A stretch of 45,298 bases of DNA from WJLY01 sp964399265. GTDB lineage: Bacteria; Joyebacterota; Joyebacteria; Joyebacterales; Joyebacteraceae. Each line of letters starts with the position of its first letter. Within the stretch, counting starts at the first letter, position 1. A model generated the notes under the pieces. That model had not been told where the DNA came from and ran no database searches. It worked only from the letters and a program-made list of their open reading frames with translations. The stretch spans positions 1 through 45,298 of the forward strand of contig CAYNQF010000012.1 of assembly GCA_964399265.1 (NCBI GenBank). The letters run 5' to 3'. Position numbers and translations under genes: made by a program. This document shows positions 1-7,233 of the stretch, piece after piece.

Positions 1-1
1 G

Positions 2-1825
2 CAAGTCCTTGGCCGACTTCACGCCCACCAAGACCGTCCGGTCGTCAAGAAACCCACCATCGTGGAATCGGCCAGACAGCCCAAGGCCAGGCCGGCGCCC
101 AAGAGGCCCGTCCAGGCGGGCCCATTCCGGATACCGCCGCTTTCACTGCTTGACGACCCGGTGCCCAACCCGCACGGACAGGTCACGCGCGAGGAGCTGT
201 TGGCTCGCTCCAGGCTGCTCGAAGAGAAGCTCGCCGATTTCGGCGTCGAGGCGTCGGTCGTCCACGTGCATCCGGGACCGATCATCACGCGGTTCGAGAT
301 AGAGCCGGCGAGAGGCGTGAAGGTAAGCCAGATAGCAAACCTGCAGGACGACCTGGCGCTAGCCATGAAGGCGACAGCGATCCGGATCATCGCACCGATC
401 CCCGGCAAGGGCGCGGTCGGCATCGAGATCCCGAACGAGCATCCAGCGGTCGTCTGCCTGAAGGACACGCTCGCCTCGGATGCTTTTCAGCAAATGAAGA
501 CCGAGATCCCTCTCGCCCTCGGCAAGGACACGACCGGACGCGTCTTCTGCGCCGACCTGGCCAAGATGCCGCACCTACTGGTCGCCGGCGCGACCGGCTC
601 GGGCAAGAGCATCTGCCTGAACGCCCTTCTGACGGGCATCATGTTCCGCTCGACGCCGGACGAGGTCCGCTTCATGATGATCGACCCGAAGCGCCTCGAG
701 CTCCCGCGCTATGCGGGAATCCCGCACCTTCTGTCCCCCGTGGTCACCGAGGCCAAGGACGCCGCCATGGCGCTCCAGTGGCTCGTGAGTGAAATGGACA
801 GGCGTTACGACATTCTCTCAGCTCTCACGGTCCGCGACATATACGGGTTCAACAGGCGCATCGCGGAGGGTGAAGAGCTCGATGCCCTGCAGCCGGGCGA
901 CCGGCACAGGCTTCCGCACGTCGTGGTCATCGTGGATGAGTTCGCGGACCTCATGGTCCGCGCTCCGCGCGAGGTGGAAGCTCCCGTCCAGAGACTTGCG
1001 CAGATGGCGAGGGCGGTCGGCATACACCTCGTGTTCGCCACACAGAGACCGTCGGTCGACGTCATCACGGGAGTCATCAAGGCGAACTTCGCGTCCAGGA
1101 TCGCGTTCCGCGTCATTTCGATGATCGACTCGCGGACGGTCCTCGACCGCAACGGGGCGGAGACGCTGCTGGGGAACGGGGACATGCTCTTCCTGCCGAC
1201 CGGCAAGCCCGAGCCCATCAGACTGCACGGCGCGTACATGTCTCCGGAGGAGACGGCGCGAGTGGTGGCCTTCCTCAAGAAGCAGGGCCCGCCCGTATAC
1301 GAGTTCGACATAAAAGACGACAAGACGATGGGCAAGCTCGCGGCAACACAGCAGGATGAGATGTACGAGCGGGCCCTCGAGGTAGTTGTTGGCACGCAGA
1401 TGGGTTCGACGTCGCTCTTGCAGCGACGGCTCTCGGTGGGCTACGCGAGAGCGGGACGGCTGATGGACCTGTTGGAGGCGAATGGGATCGTGGGACCGTT
1501 CAAAGGAAGCAAGGCTCGGGATGTGCTGGTCGGTCCCGAGTACCTGGAGACGCTGGCCGCCGGCGTGGCGGTCGCTACCGACTGGCAGGACGAGGAGAGC
1601 GAGTCGTCGCACGGCGGTGTTGCCGTCTTCGAGGAGCCGGTGCAGGACTTCGATCCGGATGAAGAAGAAGAGCTGGACGACGACGAAGAAGATGTCGACG
1701 CAGAGGACGAGGACGAAGAAGACGAAGAGGAAGAAGAAGAGGACGACTACGAAGCCGGCGCCGAGGACGACGAGGACTACGACGCCGAGGACGACGGGGA
1801 GGAGGACGAAGACGAGGACGACTGA
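2..1825 (+). CDS. ftsK: DNA translocase FtsK/SpoIIIE, 5'-truncated, with acidic tail
   Basis: This is the motor of a septum-associated DNA pump that moves chromosome ends through the closing division site. The frame is open to the left edge, so the true start and the N-terminal membrane segments lie outside the window; an internal GTG at 62 is not the real start. Visible in order are the alpha/beta motor region, Walker A (GATGSGKS, about 595-618), Walker B (VVVIVDEFADLM), the ATQRPSVDVITG segment and a C-terminal winged-helix gamma domain (about 1350-1530) that would read KOPS-like polarity sites. After it comes a tail of about 65 residues, nearly all Asp and Glu (1630-1825), which I do not know from other FtsK proteins. 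lolA and rimO follow. Family certain; role of the tail unknown. Confidence 0.95.
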   Translation, partial: QVLGRLHAHQDRPVVKKPTIVESARQPKARPAPKRPVQAGPFRIPPLSLLDDPVPNPHGQVTREELLARSRLLEEKLADFGVEASVVHVHPGPIITRFEIEPARGVKVSQIANLQDDLALAMKATAIRIIAPIPGKGAVGIEIPNEHPAVVCLKDTLASDAFQQMKTEIPLALGKDTTGRVFCADLAKMPHLLVAGATGSGKSICLNALLTGIMFRSTPDEVRFMMIDPKRLELPRYAGIPHLLSPVVTEAKDAAMALQWLVSEMDRRYDILSALTVRDIYGFNRRIAEGEELDALQPGDRHRLPHVVVIVDEFADLMVRAPREVEAPVQRLAQMARAVGIHLVFATQRPSVDVITGVIKANFASRIAFRVISMIDSRTVLDRNGAETLLGNGDMLFLPTGKPEPIRLHGAYMSPEETARVVAFLKKQGPPVYEFDIKDDKTMGKLAATQQDEMYERALEVVVGTQMGSTSLLQRRLSVGYARAGRLMDLLEANGIVGPFKGSKARDVLVGPEYLETLAAGVAVATDWQDEESESSHGGVAVFEEPVQDFDPDEEEELDDDEEDVDAEDEDEEDEEEEEEDDYEAGAEDDEDYDAEDDGEEDEDEDD

Positions 1826-1907
1826 CGCGTCACGTCGCAGAACCAGGGGTGGCGGCTGGCCCTGCGGATCCCGCGGGGCCGCTTCCCTGCTGGCGGCGGC
1901 CTGCGCC

Positions 1908-2537
1908 ATGCTTGCCCTGGCGGCAGGGCCGGCGCGAGCGGCGGCGGGAGACAGCTACGAGGACGCCCTGGCCGTGACGGAGAAGGTCGCCGCGCGGTAC
2001 GACGCCTCGTCCTCCTACCGCATCGAGTTCACGCAGGAGAGCTACTGGGCCCTCGCGGACACCACCGCCGTGTCCAAGGGCACACTGCTGGCCGAGCCCC
2101 CTTCGTTCTTCGCGATCGACTACGAGGATGGGGGAAGGGTCGTCACGGCCGGAGGAAGCCTCTGGGTCTACGTTCCGGCGACGAACCAGTTCTGGAGTTC
2201 GGCGATCGACACGGTCGACGTGGCACTCGATCCGGCCGGCATTCTGAGAGCATACAGGCCGGACCGTGAGCACCCATTCCTCGATGCCGCCGAAGGATAC
2301 CGCACGGTACAGCTGCGGCCTACCGGCTCGATACCCGAGCCCAACAGGATCACGATCACGATCGACGAGGGACGTTCGATAGTGACCGGCATCACCGCCT
2401 ACGCGACCTCGGGCGACAGGACCACGTACAGGATGAGCAACACGGAATTCGACGTCGTCGTCCCCGACGGCGCGTTCGAGCCCCCGCGCCCGGCGGAGAC
2501 CGAGCCCCCGCGCCGAGAAACGCACGACTCTCCCTGA
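1908..2537 (+). CDS. lolA: Outer-membrane lipoprotein carrier LolA-like protein
   Basis: Predicted periplasmic chaperone that ferries lipoproteins from the inner to the outer membrane. The mature part shows the LolA pattern: IEFTQESYWALADTT early, then GTLLAEPPSFFAIDYEDG, then an SLWVYVPATNQFW strand. A hydrophobic stretch ending ARAAA just before the mature region looks like a signal-peptidase I site. The start is a problem. The only ATG, GTG or TTG in frame after the ftsK stop is the ATG at 1908, which gives a signal peptide without a basic n-region, although arginine-rich and Ala/Leu-rich residues continue in frame upstream. The frame stays open far back into ftsK, with in-frame ATGs at 1659 and 1692. 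A rare start, an overlapping start or a base error are all possible. Function likely, start poorly fixed. Confidence 0.8.
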   Translation: MLALAAGPARAAAGDSYEDALAVTEKVAARYDASSSYRIEFTQESYWALADTTAVSKGTLLAEPPSFFAIDYEDGGRVVTAGGSLWVYVPATNQFWSSAIDTVDVALDPAGILRAYRPDREHPFLDAAEGYRTVQLRPTGSIPEPNRITITIDEGRSIVTGITAYATSGDRTTYRMSNTEFDVVVPDGAFEPPRPAETEPPRRETHDSP

Positions 2538-2583
2538 CGGCCCCCGGGTTCGCCCACCCGGCGCGGCCTCTGGACACGCCCCT

Positions 2584-3903
2584 ATGAAGGTAGCCCTGAT
2601 CACACTGGGATGCCCCAAGAACCTGGTTGACGCCGAGGTCATGCTCGGTCTACTCGACCGGGCGGGGCACCGGCTTACGGGCGAGCCCGATGGCGCCGAT
2701 GTAACGATCGTCAACACGTGCTCATTCATAGCCCCGGCGGTCGAGGAGTCGAGAGCCGTCATCGAAGATTGCCTCGGCCTCAAGCGCTCGGGCCGCCTCG
2801 GTGCCGTGGTGATCGCAGGCTGCCTGCCGCAGCGCTACGGAGAAGAGACGCTCCAGAAGTTCCCGGATGTGGACGGCGTTGTCGGCTGTTCGTCGTTCCA
2901 CAGGATAGTCGAGGTCGTGGAGGCCGCGGCTGAGGGCGGGAGACCCGTGCTCGTCGAGGAGCCCGTTGTCGTCTACGACGACTTGTCGCCGCGCATCCTG
3001 GGCACGCCCTCGCACATCGCGTACGTGAAGATCGCGGAAGGGTGCGACAACCGCTGCAGCTACTGCACGATACCATCGATCCGTGGAAGGCTCCGGAGCA
3101 GGCCGCCGGACTCGATAGTCCGTGAGGCCGCGGCGCTCGTTCAGGCCGGGGTGGTGGAACTCAACATCATCGCCCAGGACACGACCGCCTACGGCACGGA
3201 CATTGCTTCCGGAACCGGATTGGACGACCTCGTTCGCCGGATCGACCGCGTCGGCGCGGAGTGGGTCCGACTGCTCTACACCCACCCCGCGCATGTGACG
3301 GACGAGCTGCTGCGCGCGATGAGCGAGTCGGACTCCGTAATGCCTTACCTCGACATGCCCATCCAGCACGTGGCCGACGGCGTGCTCCGTGCGATGGGGC
3401 GCGGCGTCACGGGCGGCCGCATACGTTCGATCATCGAGAAGGCACGCGCGCTAGTCCCGGGGCTCGCCGTGCGCAGCTCCGTGATGGTCGGGTTCCCCGG
3501 CGAGACGGAGGACGACTTCCTCGAACTCCTGCGCTTCGTGGCTGATGGCTACGTCGACCACCTGGGCGTGTTCGCGTTCTCACCCGAGCCTGGTACGGCG
3601 GCCGCCGCGATGGTCGACCGTGTCCCGGCTGGAGTAGCCGCCGCCAGGGCAGCCGCTGTGCACGAGGAGGCCGCACGGGTGGCCGCCGCCGCGGGCGCCG
3701 CGCTCGCGGGCTCTACCGTCCGCGTGCTCGTGGACGAGCCCGGCGTGGGGAGGATGGCGACCCAGGCATGGGAGCTGGACGGCAACGTGATCTGGGAGAC
3801 GAACGCGACGGATGCTCCCGAGCCGGGCCGGTTCGCGGAGATGCGCATACAAGAGTGGTGCGACTTCGACCTGGTCGCGTTGCACGAGGAACCCGGCGGG
3901 TGA
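2584..3903 (+). CDS. rimO: Ribosomal protein S12 methylthiotransferase RimO
   Basis: Radical-SAM enzyme that adds a methylthio group to the conserved aspartate of ribosomal protein S12. The N-terminal MTTase domain starts canonically (MKVALITLGCPKN) and carries its three cluster cysteines in GCPKN, NTCSF and AGCLPQ. The radical-SAM CxxxCxxC motif is CDNRCSYC, followed by IPSIRGRLRSR. A TRAM-like domain forms the C-terminus (about residues 375-439). The length of 439 residues is normal. The LGCPKNLVDAE opening and the substrate-side sequences favour RimO over MiaB. It starts 46 bases after lolA and has no obvious Shine-Dalgarno sequence, so it may be read with the upstream genes. Confidence 0.95.
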   Translation: MKVALITLGCPKNLVDAEVMLGLLDRAGHRLTGEPDGADVTIVNTCSFIAPAVEESRAVIEDCLGLKRSGRLGAVVIAGCLPQRYGEETLQKFPDVDGVVGCSSFHRIVEVVEAAAEGGRPVLVEEPVVVYDDLSPRILGTPSHIAYVKIAEGCDNRCSYCTIPSIRGRLRSRPPDSIVREAAALVQAGVVELNIIAQDTTAYGTDIASGTGLDDLVRRIDRVGAEWVRLLYTHPAHVTDELLRAMSESDSVMPYLDMPIQHVADGVLRAMGRGVTGGRIRSIIEKARALVPGLAVRSSVMVGFPGETEDDFLELLRFVADGYVDHLGVFAFSPEPGTAAAAMVDRVPAGVAAARAAAVHEEAARVAAAAGAALAGSTVRVLVDEPGVGRMATQAWELDGNVIWETNATDAPEPGRFAEMRIQEWCDFDLVALHEEPGG

Positions 3904-3958
3904 CCGGCAGCGGCCGCGGAATGTCAGGTGCACAGGCGGTTCCCGGGCATAAAACCGC

Positions 3959-3987
3959 TTGAGGGTGCTGCGACCCTGTGCTAGCGT
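3959..3987 (+). promoter_or_regulatory. Possible weak promoter upstream of radC
   Basis: TTGAGG at 3959-3964 and TAGCGT at 3982-3987 are separated by 17 bases, in the 129-base gap between rimO and radC. The -10 match is poor (3 of 6), so this is a tentative call. Confidence 0.25.
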
Positions 3988-4032
3988 AGCGCGTGTCTCC
4001 GGGGGTGGGGAGGATGGGAAGGGAGAAGAGAC

Positions 4033-4689
4033 ATGACGGGTGTGGGCGGCGTCGGCGCCGGAACGATGCCTCCGGTGGAGCCTTCGGATCCTGAGCTGCT
4101 CTGCGTCCTCCTGTCGGGAGGGACGGGCTCACTGCCGGTGGCGGAGGTCGTCGCGGCTCTGCTCGGACGGTTCGGATCGCTTCGCGGCGTGCTGAGAGAG
4201 CCGCCGTCGAACCTGATGCGCGTGCGCGGTGTCGGAAGGAGGGCCGCCGACCGCATCAGGGCCGCGAGAGAGCTGGGACTCAGATTCTGGGCCAGGGAGC
4301 GCACTTCTCCCAAGCTGTACGTGTCCGGCCCCTCTGACGTCGCGGACCTCTTCATGCGCGAGATGGGCGGACTCGACCGTGAGCACTTCCGCGCGGTCCT
4401 GCTGGACACGAAGAACAGGATATTGGGGATCCGGACCATCTCGATAGGCTCGCTGAACTCCTCGGTCGTCCACGCCAGAGAGGTGTTCAAGGCGGCGGTC
4501 TTCGAGAGCGCGCAGGCGATCGTACTCATTCACAATCATCCGTCCGGACTACCCGAGCCCAGCAGCGAGGACCTGGCGGTCACACGAAGGCTCGCGGACG
4601 CCGGCAGGATACTCGGGATCGAGGTCCTCGACCACGTCATCGTGGGCACTCAAGGGTTCGTCAGCCTGAGAGAACTCGGGCACATGTGA
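4033..4689 (+). CDS. radC: RadC/JAB-domain protein
   Basis: RadC-family protein of unsettled biochemical role; it was once tied to DNA repair, but that link is doubtful. The N-terminal half carries a helix-hairpin-helix-like segment (LMRVRGVGRRAADRI). The C-terminal half is a JAB1/MPN metalloprotease-like fold with the full metal-binding motif HNHPSG followed by PSSED, and the preceding SIGSLNSSVVHAREVFK block is typical. The length of 218 residues is normal. A purine-rich GGGAAGGGAGAAG sits just before the ATG. It lies directly upstream of mreB, the classical radC-mreBCD arrangement of many bacteria. Confidence 0.93.
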   Translation: MTGVGGVGAGTMPPVEPSDPELLCVLLSGGTGSLPVAEVVAALLGRFGSLRGVLREPPSNLMRVRGVGRRAADRIRAARELGLRFWARERTSPKLYVSGPSDVADLFMREMGGLDREHFRAVLLDTKNRILGIRTISIGSLNSSVVHAREVFKAAVFESAQAIVLIHNHPSGLPEPSSEDLAVTRRLADAGRILGIEVLDHVIVGTQGFVSLRELGHM

Positions 4690-4743
4690 CGAAGGCAGGG
4701 GCTGCGGCGCTAGCCGCCGGCCAAACGAAATGGGAATCACACA

Positions 4744-5778
4744 ATGATCCTCGACTCGGTGCTCGGACTCGTCAACGACGTTGCCATCGATCTTGGAACG
4801 GCCAACACCCTCATCTACGTGAAGGGCAGAGGCGTGGTCCTGAACGAGCCGTCCGTCATCGCGGTCCAGAGGGCCACGGGGCAGGTCGTCGCGGTCGGAA
4901 CGAAGGCCAAGGAGATGCTGGGAAGGACCCCCGACGGGATCAAGGCCGTCAGACCGATGAAGGACGGCGTCATCGCCGACTTCGAGGGCACGGAGGACCT
5001 CCTGCGCGAGTTCATACTCCAGGTTCAGAGACGACGCCTGCTCGTCAGACCGCGGATGGTGATCTGCGTGCCGTCCGGCATCACCGAGGTCGAGCGCAGG
5101 GCGGTTCAGGACTCGGCCGAACACGCGGGCGCGCGAGAGGTCTTTCTCGTGGCCGAGCCGATAGCCGCGGCCATCGGAGTCGGCCTGCCCGTGGAGAAGC
5201 CCTCGGGCAACATGGTCGTCGACATAGGCGGCGGCACGACCGAGATCGCGGTCATCGCACTCTCCGGCATCGTCAACCACACGTCGGTCAGAGTCGGTGG
5301 TGACGAGATGGACGAGGCCATAATGAACCACCTGCGCCGCAGCTACAACCTGCTCATCGGAGAGCAGACGGCGGAGCAGATCAAGATCCAGATAGGTTCG
5401 GCGTATCCGCTCGAAGAGGAGATGGAGACAAGCGTCAAGGGCCGCGACCTGGTCGGCGGCGTGCCCAGGACGCTCAAGATAACGTCAGAGGAGATCCGTG
5501 AGGCTCTGCAGGAGCCGATCTCCTCGATCGTGGAGGCGCTCAAGCTGTCGCTGGAGGAGACGCCCCCCGAGCTGGCAGCCGACCTCGTTGACCGCGGCAT
5601 CGTGATGACGGGCGGCGGGTCGCTGCTGCGAGGACTCGACGTGCTCCTGCGCGAGGAGACGAAGCTTCCCATCAACATCGTCGAGAATCCTCTCACGTGC
5701 GTCGTCCTGGGCACGGGGAAGATACTCGAGAACATCTCTCACTACGAACCCGTCCTCATGAAGTCCGCGAAGAGGTAG
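4744..5778 (+). CDS. mreB: Rod shape-determining actin homologue MreB
   Basis: Bacterial actin that forms membrane-bound filaments and guides the elongasome. The actin-fold nucleotide motifs are present: phosphate 1 (DLGTANTLIY, near residue 17), phosphate 2 (VVDIGGGTTEIAVI, near 158) and the adenosine loop (GIVMTGGGSLLRGLD, near 285). The family segments FEGTEDLLREFI and AEPIAAAIGVGLPVE are intact. At 344 residues it is full length. The ATG was chosen because MILDSVLGLVNDVAIDLGTAN matches usual MreB beginnings. mreC follows after 9 bases, so the genes are almost certainly co-transcribed. Confidence 0.97.
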   Translation: MILDSVLGLVNDVAIDLGTANTLIYVKGRGVVLNEPSVIAVQRATGQVVAVGTKAKEMLGRTPDGIKAVRPMKDGVIADFEGTEDLLREFILQVQRRRLLVRPRMVICVPSGITEVERRAVQDSAEHAGAREVFLVAEPIAAAIGVGLPVEKPSGNMVVDIGGGTTEIAVIALSGIVNHTSVRVGGDEMDEAIMNHLRRSYNLLIGEQTAEQIKIQIGSAYPLEEEMETSVKGRDLVGGVPRTLKITSEEIREALQEPISSIVEALKLSLEETPPELAADLVDRGIVMTGGGSLLRGLDVLLREETKLPINIVENPLTCVVLGTGKILENISHYEPVLMKSAKR

Positions 5779-5787
5779 GAGAACGGG

Positions 5788-6735
5788 ATGCTCTCCCAAC
5801 TGACCCGCCTCCTACGCGGGAACCGCGACCTCTCGGCCTTCCTGATCTGTGCAGCGTGCTCGTTCGTGCTCATGGCCCTTCCGCCGGGCGCAAAGGACGC
5901 GTTCTCGCGCGTCGTGTCCGGGGTCGTGCTGAGCCCGTTCAAGCGCATCGCCGCCGGCGCCGTCGAGCTGTCCGACGTACGCGAGGAGAACGCGGCGCTC
6001 AGACGCATCGCGGCGGAACTCATGAACGAGCGGAACACACTGGTTGAGCGCGGCCAGGAGAACGAGCGCCTGCGCGAACTCCTCCGCGTTCTCGTCACCT
6101 TCCCGGAGGATGCGCGGTTCGAGATGCTGCCCGCGCGTGTCATCGGCATGCCGGGCGGCCGCGTGATCGAACGCATAGAGATAGACCGTGGGAGCGAGGA
6201 CGGCGTCAGGACCGGGATGCCGGTCGTCACGCCGGAGGGCCTGGTGGGCAAGATCGTGACGGTCTACCCCACGAGGTCGCTCATCGAGCCTCTCACCAAT
6301 GCGTCGGCGGCCGCGAGCGTAGTCGTGGAACGAAGCAGGGTGAGAGGCGTCGTGAGGCCCAGGTACGAAGCGGCTACCGGACTCTCGATGTGGGAGATGG
6401 AGTATGTTCCGGCCAGGTCCGACATCGAGCCCGGCGACAGGGTCGCGACGTCGGGACTCGGCGGCGTGCTGCCGGCCGGCCTCTCCGTGGGCACCGTCGT
6501 ATCGGTGGAAGACGGGCCGTTGACGATGGACGTGCGGGTCAGACTCAGCGTCGACTTCTCGAAAGTGGAACATGTCTTCGTGATCACCGGCACGAGATCG
6601 GGTCCTCGCGCAAGGACGGAAGAAGAGGAACGGCTTCTGAGAGAGATCGAGCAGCTCCGGGGCGAGACGCCCGGAGAGCAGGATGGCGCATCCGGAGCGG
6701 AAGGCGAAACGTCCACGGGGGGAGGCGGAAACTAG
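5788..6735 (+). CDS. mreC: Rod shape-determining protein MreC
   Basis: Bitopic inner-membrane protein whose periplasmic part links MreB filaments to PBP2 and RodA. It has one N-terminal membrane segment (LSAFLICAACSFVLMALPPG), a coiled coil (about residues 60-100, rich in EENAALRRIAAELMNERN-type heptads) and the beta-rich MreC domain with ARVIGMPGGRVIERIEIDRGSEDGV-type sequence. A final acidic and Gly-rich tail of about 35 residues is lineage-specific. The Shine-Dalgarno sequence AGGAG overlaps the mreB stop codon. The length of 315 residues is within family range. Confidence 0.94.
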   Translation: MLSQLTRLLRGNRDLSAFLICAACSFVLMALPPGAKDAFSRVVSGVVLSPFKRIAAGAVELSDVREENAALRRIAAELMNERNTLVERGQENERLRELLRVLVTFPEDARFEMLPARVIGMPGGRVIERIEIDRGSEDGVRTGMPVVTPEGLVGKIVTVYPTRSLIEPLTNASAAASVVVERSRVRGVVRPRYEAATGLSMWEMEYVPARSDIEPGDRVATSGLGGVLPAGLSVGTVVSVEDGPLTMDVRVRLSVDFSKVEHVFVITGTRSGPRARTEEEERLLREIEQLRGETPGEQDGASGAEGETSTGGGGN

Positions 6736-7233
6736 ATGCGGACCGGGACGTTCGTACTGCTCGCGTTCGTCGCGGTCATCCTGGACGCGACCGTCGCACC
6801 GGAGATGGAGATCATGGGCGCCCGTCCCGACCTCCTGGTCCTCGTGGTGGTCTACGGAAGCCTGGTGCTCGGCCCGCGTCCGGCGACGATAGCCGGCTTC
6901 GTCATGGGCCTCGTGGCCGACTCTGAGATGTCGGAGTACCTCGGGCTGCACGCGCTCGCTCTCGCGGTCGTCGGCTACCTCTCCGGCGGCCTGTGGGACC
7001 ACCTGGTCCGCGGCAACGTGTTCGTCCAGTGCGCGGTGCTGCTCGTCGCCACCCTCGCGCACGACGCGATCTACTACCTCGTCTATTACCGCAACCACCT
7101 CGACATGTTCACCCGCTTCATCGGCCGCTACGGCCTCATGGGCGGGCTCTACACGGCAGCGCTGGGCGCGCTGGTCTTCGCGGTCGCGCGTGCCCGCGGA
7201 TGGAGGGCGATCGCCGGTGGCCACAACGCGTAG
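6736..7233 (+). CDS. mreD: Rod shape-determining protein MreD
   Basis: Small polytopic membrane protein of the elongasome. The 165 residues contain about five hydrophobic segments and the weakly conserved MreD pattern RPDLLVLVVVYGSLVLGPRP, followed by a GFVMGLVADSE loop, seen in this family. The ATG follows the mreC stop with no gap, and GGAGG lies 10 bases upstream inside mreC. The call rests on topology, size and fixed position between mreC and the PBP2 gene as much as on sequence. Confidence 0.9.
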   Translation: MRTGTFVLLAFVAVILDATVAPEMEIMGARPDLLVLVVVYGSLVLGPRPATIAGFVMGLVADSEMSEYLGLHALALAVVGYLSGGLWDHLVRGNVFVQCAVLLVATLAHDAIYYLVYYRNHLDMFTRFIGRYGLMGGLYTAALGALVFAVARARGWRAIAGGHNA

